Source: Arion vulgaris
Lineage: Eukaryota; Mollusca; Gastropoda; Stylommatophora; Arionidae
Assembly (NCBI GenBank): GCA_020796225.1
Contig: CM036760.1
Coordinates: 6,025,001 to 6,089,000 of the forward strand
Length of the DNA: 64,000 bases
Direction of reading: 5' to 3'
The stretch's first letter is position 1, and every line of letters starts with the position of its first letter. This document shows, piece by piece, positions 1 through 10,639 of the stretch. The translations under genes were made by a program, and so were the position numbers. The notes under the pieces are model-generated. The model was not told the origin of the DNA. It worked only from the letters and a program-made list of their open reading frames with translations, and searched no databases.

Positions 1-160
1 AGGTCACAAACGTGAATGTACGCCTATAGCAGTGACAGTAGAAATGTATAACGTGTTAATACGTGTTTAGCCCACAGAGGAAAGATAATAACAGACGTGT
101 TAATGCGTCTTTAGAAGTGAATGGGAAAAACGTATATATACGTCCTTAGCAGCTAAAGGG
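1..160. mobile_element. piggyBac-like MITE, truncated by window edge
   Basis: The right part of the same repeat seen complete at 4737-4955. It ends in GGG followed by TTAA, the piggyBac-type terminus and target site. Interior is about 93% like the second copy by eye. There is no coding capacity. The left end lies outside the window. Confidence 0.7.
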
Positions 161-260
161 TTAATATTATTGCGATGTACGAAAATCAGCAAATCGAAGG
201 TGATTAGATCAGATCAGATCGGGAGAAAATAGTTTGATTGGCCGTGGCAATACTGAGCAA

Positions 261-470
261 ATAGGCGATTGAACGGAAACAGGTATAAGTCAGTATTACA
301 TAAGATAGTGACAAATTAATTATAAAATATTAAAATAAACAACACTCGACGTTTCGATGCTTAGACCTTTATCAAGAACAAACATGTACACAAACAACTT
401 ATATTTTATCATTAATTTTTCACTATCTTATGTAATACTGCCTATATCTGTCTTAGTTCAATCGCCCATC
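261..470. repeat. Foldback (inverted repeat) with Penelope-tail-like centre
   Basis: Two arms of about 60 bp (261-320 and 411-470) are inverted copies at roughly 85% identity; the innermost 30 bp match at all but one base. The loop (about 348-380) holds a motif like the gtttcga..ggcctttatcaagc tail found with the Penelope-like remnant at 36.2 kb. Probably a Penelope-derived fragment with an inverted duplication. No gene is supported here. Confidence 0.55.
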
Positions 471-1123
471 TTTAATATTACCATCGATGCTACTATAACA
501 TTCATTGTTACCATAATGAAACTGTACCCATCCATAAGATATAACTTTTCACTACCACGATCATTTCGTTTATAGATTCGCCCCTGTCGTTTCTGGCAGT
601 ATACTTCCCTTGCTGGCCACTGCTTCACCTGAAACGTACATCATCCCGAGTATCAACAACTGAGTTCATGTGTCAGACATAGGCTATGTTCATAATATGA
701 ATATTTGAAGGAGTTTCTTAATTTATATCTGTTGTTTTGAATGATTAGTTTGCCAGTGTGTTATCGGGGACCGCAAGGGAACTCACGACCGTCAGAACAC
801 AAGGCAAACGGCTTGACTTTGCAAGCGTCCAACATATATAAATATATATTAGTTAAAAAAATAAGGGAATATCATAACAGGTGGTAGTTTTAAAAAGACG
901 ATGTTAGAACTGTATTTTTTTTTAAAATACCAACGATGCATGATGGGTAATGTGGTCTCATCAGGTCGGCCGCCATTACCTTCCATGCGTTCTTTGATAT
1001 TCAAATGAAGTTGCAATGACCTGCTATTCCGGTGAAAATAAAATACCCCATAAAACTGGAGAAATTGATTCTGGTACCAAGTGCCTAGAATTAAGTATAC
1101 TAAGCACTACGCTATCTCGGCTG

Positions 1124-1125
<2 letters not shown>
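471..1125. other. Intergenic, nothing recognised
   Basis: AT-rich DNA with no convincing coding region, followed from about 1126 by an (AT)n microsatellite of about 44 bp. Short reading frames here have no recognisable domain. Confidence 0.5.
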
Positions 1126-1169
<44 letters not shown>

Positions 1170-1184
1170 CTTCTTCTTCTTTGC

Positions 1185-1405
1185 TTTCGTTCTTTACGAC
1201 CAATTTTAATCACTCTTTGTGATATGTTTGATCTTTGCCAAGAACGTGTATACGTTGCACATTGGTTTGGTAGGCCCCTAAACGCATAGACTTCTACATG
1301 TTTAGGACACGTGCATCCGATTTCAGCCAAACCTCCTTAGACGCCTCTTACGAAATGCATGGCAGGTAACAGTGGTTCTATTCTTTACACCCCAGATTTG
1401 GGCCC
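1185..1405 (-). mobile_element. SINE, family E
   Basis: Same family as 7855-8085 and 40125-40320. Read on the minus strand it opens with a caaagaatag-type head, passes the diagnostic middle around ggatgcacgtgtcctaaa and ends with a gtcgtaaagaacgaa-rich tail. Non-coding. Grouping rests on mutual similarity of the three copies, not on a library. Confidence 0.75.
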
Positions 1406-1479
1406 CGGTAACCACTCGGGCGATATATATATATATATATGTATATTCTGGTTAACCACTAGTAAAATATGTTATAAGA

Positions 1480-1735
1480 TTGAGAAGATGGAAATATGTT
1501 GGGCATACCTTGAGAAGAAATGATCAAAGAATATCAAAGCAGGCATTGAAATGTGAGGGAAAGGGTCTCAAGAAAGAGAGGACGCCACAAGGAAACCCTG
1601 ACACGAACTTTGCTGAGAGAGGCAAGAAATATCGGTCTCTGTTCAATGGAAGAGATTGAGCGAGTTTCCCAGGACAGAGCGCTATGGATAAATTACGCGC
1701 AGGCCCTATGTAACGTATAACGGTACGAGATGTAT
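1480..1735 (+). mobile_element. LINE 3'-end remnant
   Basis: Conceptual translation shows the arginine-rich, basic C-terminal tail typical of non-LTR retrotransposon ORF2 (RW..GH.LRRN, then a degraded Q-D-R-A-W-like tail). The same 3' end recurs around 25,245, 26,140 and 26,780 (plus) and 23,600, 37,560 and 57,550 (minus). Several stops; a dead fragment. Confidence 0.7.
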
Positions 1736-1912
1736 ATATATATATATATATATCCTCTACGTGTCCCTGTTACACATAAGACTTTTGATATATTGATTTT
1801 TATTTGTGCCCTATATATATAATTGACCCATATACAGACACGCGAGGAAAGTGATAAAAGAAACTTCATGCGACATAACAAATAAATCATTATCTATTTT
1901 CTATCCTCAGGG

Positions 1913-2325
1913 GGAAGATGTAGTTGGCTGACCACTCTTGGCGTTGAGCTTAGTGATGGGAGCTTTAATTTGCGTTCTAGGACCAGATGAGTCGCCTTTG
2001 TTGTGTTATATCCGTGTTTATGTAGTGTGGTCTTGATATTGTTTATCCATCTTTTCTTGGTCTTCCCTTAGCTCTAGTACCCGATCTCTTTTTATTGTAT
2101 GCTGTTATTGGTGGTTGGTTGTATTTCATTCTCATTAAATGTCCAAACCACTGCATTTGTTGTATATCGATGTATTCGGTGCATGAAGTTATGCCCACTC
2201 GTCTTCTGATGTACAATAAATTATAATTTTTTAAATGTCTCGTATACATTTCAGAGTTTAGGGTATAAAGTATCTGTCCCCGTGCAGGGCAGTAGGTAGG
2301 AGGGACAATTCCTTTGATCAAGTGT
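1913..2325 (-). pseudogene. LINE ORF2 C-terminal remnant
   Basis: The minus strand encodes a 92-residue stretch with the QWFGHLMRM and RAKGRPRKDG motifs that mark the region downstream of reverse transcriptase in many animal LINEs. A plus-strand copy of the same 3' end lies at 41,100-41,470. Truncated on the 5' side; no catalytic motif remains. Confidence 0.7.
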
Positions 2326-2359
2326 GGAACGTCGAGTGTGAGATTTATTCTTCTTCTTT

Positions 2360-3170
2360 TTCAGCGATATCTGGTCATGTGCTTAATTTACTGTGGACCA
2401 CAAACTGGGCAGTCAGCTTCAGGTCTGTCAGGTTTCCTTCTTCAGCGATATCTGGTCATGTGCTTAATTTAGTGTGGACCACAAACTGGGCAGTCAGCTT
2501 CAGGTCTGTCAGGTTTCCTTCTTCAGCGATATCTGGTCATGTGCTTAATTTACTGTGGACCACAAACTGGGTAGTCAGCTTCAGGTCTGTCAGGTTTCCT
2601 TCTTCAGCGATCTCTGGTCATGTGCTTAATTAACTGTGGACCACAAACTGGGTAGTCAGCTTCAGGTCTGTCAGGTTTCCTTCTTCAGTGATATCTGGTC
2701 ATGTGCTTAATTTACTGTGGACCACAAACTGGGCAGTCAGCTTCAGGTCTGTCAGGTTTCCTTCTTCAGCGATCTCTGGTCATGTGCTTAATTTACTGTG
2801 GACCACAAACTGGGTAGTCAGCTTCAGGTCTGTCAGGTTTCCTTCTTCAGCGATATCTGGTCATGTGCTTAATTTACTGTGGACCACAAACTGGGCAGTC
2901 AGCTTCAGGTCTGTCAGGTTTCCTTCTTCAGCGATATCTGGTCATGTGCTTAATTTACTGTGGACCACAAACTGGGCAGTCAGTTTCAGGTCTGTCAGGT
3001 TTCCTTCTTCAGCGATATCTGGTCATGTGCTTAATTTACTGTGGACCACAAACTGGGTAGTCAGCTTCAGGTCTGTCAGGTTTCCTTCTTCAGCGATATC
3101 TGGTCATGTGCTTAATTTACTGTGGACCACAAACTGGGTAGTCAGCTTCAGGTCTGTCAGGTTTCCACAC
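2360..3170. repeat. 81-bp tandem repeat, about 10 units
   Basis: Ten near-identical units of 81 bp (27 codons), differing at a few positions such as gcgatat/gcgatct and gggcagt/gggtagt. On the minus strand the unit continues the LINE RNase H C-terminal region at 3165-3300, so the array is an amplification of a LINE 3' end. The long plus-strand reading frame through it is a by-product of the period being a multiple of three. Confidence 0.9.
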
Positions 3171-3300
3171 AGCTTATTTTTCAGGTCGACTGGGTGTGGC
3201 CACATGTTGCTTCTCAGCTCACCCAGGAGATTACAGTCTTGCAGGACATGCTCTAGTGTCTGTTCCGCCTGCTGACACTGGCAGAGAGCTGTTTGAGAGT
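3165..3300 (-). pseudogene. LINE C-terminal zinc-knuckle/RNase H tail
   Basis: Minus-strand translation gives a C-x-C...H-V-L-Q-D-C pattern (CQCQQAEQTLEHVLQDC) followed by a basic W-P-H-P-V-D segment, the usual C terminus of LINE ORF2 proteins after RNase H. It runs directly into the 81-bp array. Only the tail survives. Confidence 0.7.
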
Positions 3301-3412
3301 GTGAAATTGAACCTATAACTTACGTATGTCCTATCCGTTCAGCGAAAAATATATGCATTATGCTAATTCGTCAATACAAGGTTAAATTCAAGTAGAAGGT
3401 GTTTGAGTTATT

Positions 3413-3666
3413 CAGGGTGTTCATTTTTAAAAGCAGCCCCAGTGATAAATGGAAATTTGTCAGGTACGCATTGCATCTATTTACTATTTAAACCGGTTCT
3501 GACTAGCTTGTCCTACGTCATATTTGTTCATCGCCCCTTCCCGCACTACAATTACACACCATCACACAACCTTGACCTGTACTACGTCATAACTGAACCT
3601 TCTCATTTCCATACATATATGCCAGATTAGCTCTATTCACAAGCTGTTTTTAAGTTGAACACCCTG
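3413..3666. mobile_element. mariner-like MITE, copy 1
   Basis: Terminal inverted repeats read CAGGGTGTTCA... on the left and TGAACACCCTG on the right, followed by TA. Same element at 8462-8719 and 28,881-29,110. About 250 bp and non-coding, as expected for a non-autonomous Tc1/mariner derivative. Confidence 0.8.
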
Positions 3667-3896
3667 TAGAATAGTTATGCTCTCTAGTTTGAGATATCGT
3701 CCAGAATAGAAGTAAGACGTCAGCTACAGCCCCCTGTAGTCATGAGTCCGCTCAGCTCAAGTGAAAATTCTCTTAAATCAGATCACATACATCACGTGAT
3801 ATTTAAATTTCAATATTGTTAGATAAATATAAAATCATTTAAAAAAACGACATTGCCTGGGACCTAGGTAAACAAGATTTTATTATGCCATAAACA

Positions 3897-3914
3897 GACT
3901 TTAATGGATAGACG

Positions 3915-3945
<31 letters not shown>

Positions 3946-4350
3946 AGGCAGACATATAGATAGATAGATAGATAGATTAGACAGACAGACGGACAGACGG
4001 ACGCACGGACGCACAGACGCACAGACAGACAGACAGAGAGAGGCACAGAGAGAGGCGCAGAGAGAGGCAGACAGACAGAGAGAGGCGCAGAGAGAGGCGC
4101 AGAGAGAGGCGCAGAGAGAGGCGCAGAGAGAGGCGCAGAGAGAGGCACAGAGAGAGGCGCAGAGAGAGGCGCAGAGAGAGGCGCAGAGAGAGAGGCAGAG
4201 AGAGATAAATAGATAAGATAGATTAGATTAGATAGGTAGGTAGGTCGTTAGGTAGGTAGGTAGGTAGATATATAGACAGATAGACAGATAGAGAGATAGA
4301 CAGACAGAGAGATAGAAAGGTGGATAGATAACCAGATAGACAGATAGAGG
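3897..4350. repeat. Compound microsatellite (GACA, GATA, cagagagaggcg)
   Basis: Runs of gaca, gata, a 12-bp cagagagaggcg unit and ggta succeed one another. The minus-strand reading frame rich in P-L-S-A is purely repeat-driven. Confidence 0.9.
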
Positions 4351-4736
4351 CATACACCAAATAGAAATACAACACAGCTTGTTAGGGAGGCAATAGCCTA
4401 ATAACACACTAACTGGTATGAGCTACCATAGACTGACAGCTTGACATAGTTACCTGTGTGAGTACTCTAGGCTAAGGGAAGAAGAAAGAAGCTAGAGAAA
4501 ACACAAAAAATAAATGTATAAAGAAAGTACTGCAGTAGAAAGAAAGGAATGAAGTGATAAAGCAGTGATCTGGAAGCAGGGCAGCTCAAAGATAGCATCT
4601 TGGTATATTCATAGTGTTTTTTATTTTGTCCCTCGTCTTACTATTTAGTTGATGTCTTTTTTTTCTGCCGTGAGTCATGTCTGGAGTCAGCCTTTACTGA
4701 CTTACCTATTCGCCCGTGAGGTGCAGGAACCCTTAA

Positions 4737-4955
4737 CCCTTTCGCTGCTAAATACTTTCTGAAGGCTGATCTAAAAATAGCTACTCTTTGTTTCTAGGTC
4801 ACTAACGTGAATGTACGCCTATAGCAGTGACAGTAGCAATGTATAACGTGTTAACACGTCTTTAGCCCACAGAAGAGAGATAATAACAGACGTGTTAATG
4901 CGTCTTTAGAAGTGAATGGGGACAACGTATATATACGTCCTTAGCAGCTAAAGGG
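4737..4955. mobile_element. piggyBac-like MITE, complete
   Basis: A 219-bp element bounded by TTAA on both sides (4733-4736 and 4956-4959). Termini are CCCTTTCGCTGCTAA and its near-inverse ending GGG. CCC...GGG ends with a TTAA duplication are the hallmark of piggyBac transposition. No coding capacity. A second copy is at the window start. Confidence 0.85.
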
Positions 4956-4964
4956 TTAAGGGAA

Positions 4965-5305
4965 GAATAGAATAGTACCACTGCGACCTACACGACATGT
5001 CGTAAGACGCGAATGATGTAGGGACTAAGGAAGCTACCTAGTGAATAAAAGCAACGCATAAATCGGATGTGCTGGGCTATCTGTAGGTGCATAACTGGCA
5101 CAACGTACAATAGTTCTTAGGCTCAGGTCACATACAAATCACAAAGAATAGTTAACAAGTGGTCGATATGGAGCGTTCAACGAAGACTTTCTTATTACTT
5201 TCGTTTGCTACTTTATGAGTCTCTGTAGCAACAAGAGGTCGATATGGAGCGTTCAAAGAAGACTTTCTTATTACTTTCGTATGCTACTTTATGAGTCTCT
5301 GTAGC
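4965..5305 (+). mobile_element. SINE, family D, with duplicated tail
   Basis: Head agaatagtaccactgcgacc, middle ggatgtgctgg, tail gtcgatatggagcgttc. The tail segment of about 70 bp is repeated in tandem (about 5160-5230 and 5231-5300). Related copies occur around 7.4, 9.4, 27.9, 33.7, 39.4, 58.2 and 63.6 kb. Confidence 0.8.
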
Positions 5306-5309
5306 ATAG

Positions 5310-5465
5310 AGGCTAGGTGCTCTCTGTAGCGTAGAGGTTAGTTGCCAAAGGTAACTGGTTCGCTCCCTCGTGGAGCCATCGGGATATTTTTCCAGTAGAC
5401 CTTGATCTCAGTGTAGATGAGATCGAGTTCCTAGTCCTATCGTATTAATCAATCAAGTACCATGC
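5310..5465 (+). mobile_element. SINE, family F (tRNA-like head)
   Basis: Starts ctctgtagcgtagaggtta, has a B-box-like ggttcgctccc and ends in a short TCAATCAA run. Relatives lie in inverted orientation at 24.0-24.4 and 61.1-61.5 kb. The tRNA resemblance is the basis for the SINE call. Confidence 0.65.
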
Positions 5466-5487
5466 CGGCGTAGTCGATCATGTCTCT

Positions 5488-5892
5488 TCACAATTCTCTC
5501 TGCTTGGTGCATGTAATCAGTTCGGATGTCGATCTTGTGTCGAACCATGATATCAGGCCATCCAGCATCTTCTCCCTCTGTCTTCCGTTATCTCTCCTTC
5601 CCTTAATTTTACCCGTTGTTATCAAATGTTCTAAACCTTCTCTCCGCATTATATGTCTGAAGAACCTTGATTGTCTGATTCTTATTCTTTTAATAAGGTT
5701 TCTTTGTGTGCAGGCCTGATTAAAAACCTCCTCATTTGTTTTCTTAGCTGTCCATGGAATTTTCAGCATTCTTCTGTAAAACCATATCTCTGTAGCTTTC
5801 AATGATCGTATAGATTGTTTATTCGTTGTCCATGATTCGCTGCCATACAGAAGTATTGGATCAATATAGCACTGTAGTATTCGTTGTCGCAA
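5488..5892 (-). pseudogene. LINE ORF2 fragment downstream of RT
   Basis: A 134-residue open stretch with LLYGSESWTTNK, FYRRMLKIPWTAKKTNEEV and RIRQSRFFRHIMRREGLEH, the conserved post-catalytic part of LINE reverse transcriptase proteins. Truncated at both ends. A related tail, with the same order of motifs, is at 62,020-62,286. Confidence 0.85.
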
Positions 5893-5994
5893 TGTGATTT
5901 GTAGTATACGAACGATAAAACGTAGGTCCAGTGTTTAATTTGAACACTAAGAGAACACTTGTCAGTTCAAAATCGAGAAGAGAAGGCTGAAAAG

Positions 5995-7237
5995 CTGAGA
6001 GCTACTGTAGGATAGTGGTTAGAGCTACTGTAGGATAGGGGTTAGAGCTACTGCAGAATAGTGGTTAGAGCTACTGTAGGATAGTGGTTAGAGCTACTGT
6101 ATGATAGTGGCTAGAGCTACTGTAGGATAGTGATTAGAGTTACTGTAGGATAGTGGTTAGAGCTACTGTATGATAGTGGTTAGAGATACTGTAGGATAGT
6201 GGTTAGAGCTACTGTAGGATAGTGGTTAGAGCTACTGTAGGATAGTGGTTAGAGCTACTGTAGGATAGTGGTTAGAGCTACTGTAGGATAGTGGTTAGAG
6301 CTACTGTAGGATAGTGGTTAGAGCTACTGTAGGATAGTGGTTAGAGCTACTGTAGGATAGTGGTTAGAGCTACTGTAGGATAGTGGTTAAAGCTACTGCA
6401 GAATAGTGGTTAGAGCTACTGTAGGATAGTGGTTAGAGATACTGTAGGATAGGGGTTAGAGCTACTGCAGAATAGTGGTTAGAGCTACTGTAGGATAGTG
6501 GTTAGAGCTACTGTAGGATAGTGGTTAGAGCTACTGTAGGATAGTGGTTAGAGCTACTGTAGGATAGTGGTTAGAGCTACTGTAGGATAGTGGTTAGAGC
6601 TACTGTATGATAGTGGTTAGAGCTACTGTATGATAGTGGTTAGAGATACTGTAGGATAGTGGTTAGAGCTACTGTAGGATAGTGGTTAGAGCTACTGTAT
6701 GATAGTGGTTAGAGCTACTGTAGGATAGTGGTTAGAGCTACTGTAGGATAGTGGTTAGAGCTACTGTAGGATAGTGGTTAAAGCTACTGTAGGATAGTGG
6801 TTAGAGCTACTGTAGGATAGTGGTTAGAGCTACTGTAGGATAGTGGTTAGAGCTACTGTAGGATAGTGGTTAGAGCTACTGTAGGATAGTGGTTAGAGCT
6901 ACTGTAGGATAGTGGTTAGAGCTACTGTGGGGTAGTGGTTAGAGCTACTGTAGGATAGTGGTTAGAGCTACTGTAGGATAGTGGTTAGAGCTACTGTAGG
7001 ATAGTGGTTAGAGCTACTGTAGGATAGTGGTTAGAGCTACTGTATGATAGTGGTTAGAGCTACTGTATGATAGTGGTTAGAGCTACTGTAGGATAGTGGT
7101 TAGAGCTACTGTAGGATAGTGGTTAGAGCTACTGTAGGATAGTGGTTAGAGCTACTGTATGATAGTGGTTAGAGCTACTGTATGATAGTGGTTAGAGCTA
7201 CTGTATGATAGTGGTTAGAGCTACTGTATGATAGTGG
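5995..7237. repeat. 23-bp satellite, about 54 units
   Basis: Unit gagctactgtaggatagtgg plus tta, repeated head to tail with period 23. Variation is limited to a handful of recurrent variants (tgtatgata, tgcagaata, taggggtt), which recur in blocks and point to higher-order duplication. No spacers and no coding content. Confidence 0.95.
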
Positions 7238-7397
7238 TTAGTTTACTGGCTTCCTAGACTTGTGGTCTTTGATTTGAAATAGCGAAGTTGGAGTGGGACA
7301 CGTTACAACCTTACAAGGTTCTTGGGTCGAGCAGCTTGAATTAGAAACAAGAAAAACACTGGGAGGTAAAGGTGTCCGGCGTATTGTTGACCATACC

Positions 7398-7655
7398 GCC
7401 CGTGTTGTGCCGTTTTCAGCAAGGAAGCAAAGAATAGTACCACTGCGACCTACAATGCATGTCGTAAGAGGCGACTAAAGTAGGCACTAGGAATGCTACC
7501 CTAGTAAATAAAAAACAGTGCAGAAATTGGATGTGCTGGCCTACTTGTAGGCGCATAACTGGCGCAACATACATTTGCTCTTAGGCTCAGATCACAAATA
7601 AATCACACAGAGTGGTTGACAAGTGGTCGATATGGAGTACTCGAAGAAGGATAAG
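7398..7655 (+). mobile_element. SINE, family D
   Basis: Head with cgcccgtgttg and gcaaagaatagtaccactgcg, middle ggatgtgctggcctacttgt, tail gtggtcgatatggag. Clear sequence match to the other family D copies. Confidence 0.8.
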
Positions 7656-7854
7656 AAGTTGATCATATCACCCATCGTGTGTCGTTAGTTATTGTAAAAT
7701 GTTAGCCCTAATACACTATCACCAAGAAAAGCTTATAGTATGAAAACTATGATTTATGAATTGTATAAAACTGCATTGAAAAAAAAGCATACAATGATCT
7801 ATCAAACATATTTAAAAGTTACTCCCAAGTGGTTACCATGACTCAAATTAGGGG

Positions 7855-8085
7855 TATAAAGAATAGAACCACTGTTACCTGCCACGCATGTCGTAAGAAG
7901 CGACTAAGGAGGTTTGGATGAAATCGGATGCACGTGTCCTAAACATGTAGAAGTCTATGTGTTTAGGGCCTACCAATGTGCAACGTATACACGTTCTTAG
8001 CAAAGATCAAACATATCACAAAGAGTGATTAAAATTGGTCGTAAAAGAACGAACGCAAAGAAAAAGAAGAAGAAGAAGATTTAAA
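7855..8085 (+). mobile_element. SINE, family E
   Basis: Plus-strand copy of the family at 1185-1405, ending in an (aag)n tail. Shares the head caaagaatag-like motif with family D, so D and E probably have a common head and different bodies. Confidence 0.75.
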
Positions 8086-8459
8086 AGTCAGCCCACATAA
8101 ACGGGAATTTCTAATTTTCCGAAAAAGTTGAACTAATTTAAGATTGTTTCACTTTTTTGACAACAGATCAATGTTTCTTAAAACATGTTTTCACAGATAA
8201 ACAAATAGCTCTATAACATTAATATGTAGGAAATCAAACGTTTGCAATATATTAAAATCTTGTAGCTTCTTCAATTTCTTGTTCGCTCGCTACGAATCGA
8301 TGAGTAGTCAAGGCAAATAGTGCGGCGCTTCTGACTGATTTTTGCGTGTGAGGTTGCTTTCCATATCATCAATGCCCCTCGGGTCATTCAGCATTCAGGC
8401 GAGCCTTCTTTGACTCCAGAGATACTTGAAATTTATGTCCCCAGGCAAGGATAAGGTTA
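8086..8459. other. Intergenic, nothing recognised
   Basis: AT-rich, without a repeat family or coding region that I can support. Confidence 0.4.
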
Positions 8460-8461
8460 TA

Positions 8462-8719
8462 CAGGGTGTTCAACTTAAAAGCAGCCCCAGTCATAAATAG
8501 AAATTTGCCAGGTACGCATTGCATCTCGTCTATCTACTATTTAAACCGGTTCTGACTAGCTGGTCCTACGTCACATTTGTTCATCGCCCCTTCCAGCACT
8601 ACAATTACACACCATCACACAACCTTGACATATACTACGTCATAACTGAACCTACTCATTTCCATACATATATGCTAGATTAGCTCCATTCACAGGCTGC
8701 TTTTAAGTTGAACACCCTG
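8462..8719. mobile_element. mariner-like MITE, copy 2
   Basis: The best-preserved copy: 258 bp, TA on both sides, inverted termini CAGGGTGTTCAACTTAAAAG and its near-perfect inverse. Interior closely matches copy 1. Confidence 0.85.
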
Positions 8720-8799
8720 TACTATGTAAAATCTATCATTTCTGTAGGTGAAGAAAGGTTGAATCTAAAGTTGGCGAAGAAATCATTGGCAAAACAGTG

Positions 8800-9175
8800 G
8801 AACAGGATATCAAGAAAAACAATGACACAGAAAGTGGAAAATTACATCAAGAAAAACAATGACACTGAAAGTGGAAAGTGACATCAAGAAAAACAATGGC
8901 ACAGAAAGTGGAAAATGACATCAAGAAAAACAATTGCGAAGAAAGTGGAAAATGACATCAATAAAAACAATGACACAGAAAGTGGAAAATGACATCAATA
9001 AAAATAATGGTACAGAAAGTGGAAAATGGGATTTTAAAAAAACCAATGGCATAGAAAGGCAAAATGATTAAAAAAGAAAAACATTGAAGCAGAAAGTGGT
9101 AAACTGCAAAAGGAAAAACAATGGAGAGGAATGTGTGATAAAGAGAAGAAAACAATGCAGATAGCACTGAAAAAC
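8800..9175. repeat. 37-bp tandem repeat, degenerate
   Basis: Units built on aaaaacaatgacacagaaag plus tggaaaatgacatcaag repeat with period 37 and decay to the right. Non-coding. Confidence 0.8.
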
Positions 9176-9359
9176 AAAAGCAATAATAATAATGAACACA
9201 AATGTAAGAAGTAAATGCAATTACCAGAATGTTGAAGAAGAGCAGATGCTATGGGCTATGTCTAGAATCAACAAAACTAAGCATTTTTTTTAGATAGTTT
9301 AAATTGTCGGAATCATTAGCACTAAACAAAATAATACGAGCTGGGATGCTGAAAATCAT

Positions 9360-9545
9360 CTTCCTCCTATTAGAACTTTCCATATCGATCACTAGTTAAA
9401 CACTCTTTGTGATTTGTATGTGATCTCAGCATAAGAGCGATTGTACATTGTGCCAGTTATGCACCTACAATTAGGCCAGCACATCCGATTTCTATGACAC
9501 TTTTTATATACTCGTACTAGGGTAGCTTCCTTAGTATTAGACCCA
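9360..9545 (-). mobile_element. SINE, family D
   Basis: Minus-strand copy: tail ccatatcgatcacta on the left, diagnostic cacatccgatttct in the middle, head side toward 9545. It abuts the family A SINE that follows. Confidence 0.75.
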
Positions 9546-9550
9546 TAACC

Positions 9551-9757
9551 GCCCGTCTGCCCAGCGTGTTCGTAGCGCGTTGGACTACGGGTGACTATCC
9601 CTCTGTGTGTGCGGGTTCAATTCCTCGGGATGGCAGAATAAGCCACAGATTCCCCAGATTGACGGTGTTCGTGGCACCGAAACGAAGGGTTACGATGTCC
9701 ATGGCACCGAGCCGAAGAGCTGAAAAGCTCAAGTGCTTCTGGATCGGAAAAAAGACC
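9551..9757 (+). mobile_element. SINE, family A (tRNA-related)
   Basis: Begins gcccgtctgcccagcgtgtt, has a B-box-like gggttcaattcc, then a body with tggcaccga repeats and ends ctggatcggaaaaaa. Other copies are near 28.2 kb (plus) and 57.0, 58.4 and 60.6 kb (minus). It is not a tRNA gene: it cannot form the full cloverleaf and is repeated with a common non-tRNA body. Confidence 0.85.
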
Positions 9758-9779
9758 TATAACCATATCACCTCATAAA

Positions 9780-10205
9780 CCATATAAAATGATATTGTTT
9801 GTCGTAAGACATGCCTTTAGGTCGCAGTGTAATATTCTTTGCTCCTGCAACATAAAAATGGCTTGAAAATAACAGAAACTGTCACATCATTTGCATGTTT
9901 TTGTTTTTTGTTTGTATCTCACAGGAGCATGACATACATGTTAAACTCGTGTTTGGTTATTTATTAAAAAAAACAAAATGTAATAGTTTTTTTTTCAACC
10001 AAGTAAAATTAACAAGAGAAAAAAAGTAACAATAGTCATGAAAAAATGAATGAAAATGTGGTAAACATTCCGAAGAATGTGAGACAACTAACAGGAAACA
10101 AGGTATGAATAACAATGAAATGTGGAAACAATAAGAAAAAACAAACATACCTTGCATTTTATTTAACTATATCTGTCTAACTGTCTATATAAATGTAAGT
10201 CTGAA
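9780..10205. other. AT-rich spacer with a SINE D fragment
   Basis: About 9795-9845 resembles the head of a minus-strand family D SINE (taagacatgc...ggtcgcagtg). The rest is A/T-rich with no supported gene. Confidence 0.45.
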
Positions 10206-10510
10206 TATCTGTATGTCAAACAGTATGTCTATTTGTCTGTATATCTATTTGTCTATCGTTGTATCCATATATCTTTCTATCTATTTTACGTCTATCAATC
10301 TGACGAATTCAACCTGTTTACATATCAAACCTACATGTAAACCTACCTGTTTACATATCGTTCTACATACCTACATGTCTACCTCCCACATATACACCTA
10401 CATGTTTACCCACCCACCTACCCGCCTACCAACCAACCCAACTACCCAACCAACTCAACTACCCAACAACCCAATTACTTACCCGTCAACCCACCCTTTC
10501 TCCTCGTCAT
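10205..10510. repeat. TCTA/CTACC low-complexity tract
   Basis: Imperfect short repeats of tcta, ctacctg and ccaacc. The open frame through it is compositional. Confidence 0.6.
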
Positions 10511-10633
10511 ATTATATATATATAACATATTTCTCTTGTATCGTTATATTTTACACGGGCCTGTAAGCAATTTCTCCATATCGATCTATCCTGTGCAATT
10601 AGTTCAACCTCTTCTATAGAACTTAATTTCATA

Positions 10634-10639
10634 TTTATC
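10634..10639. repeat. 6-bp target-site duplication, left
   Basis: TTTATC directly precedes the terminal AGTAGTG. The identical hexamer directly follows the mirrored terminus at 23,592. Six bases is the duplication length known for Polinton/Maverick integrases. Confidence 0.8.

Noticed and set aside
2688..3275. 195-residue repetitive protein on the plus strand
   Set aside because: Explained by an 81-bp array; the meaningful sense is the LINE tail on the other strand.
3864..4148. 94-residue frame rich in PLSA and CLSV
   Set aside because: Microsatellite translation.
5995..7237. Possible CRISPR-like array
   Set aside because: Units are directly abutting with no unique spacers and the window is eukaryotic. 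It is a satellite.
9551..9640. tRNA gene
   Set aside because: tRNA-like promoter boxes are present but the same body follows in five copies and no full cloverleaf is apparent; a SINE.
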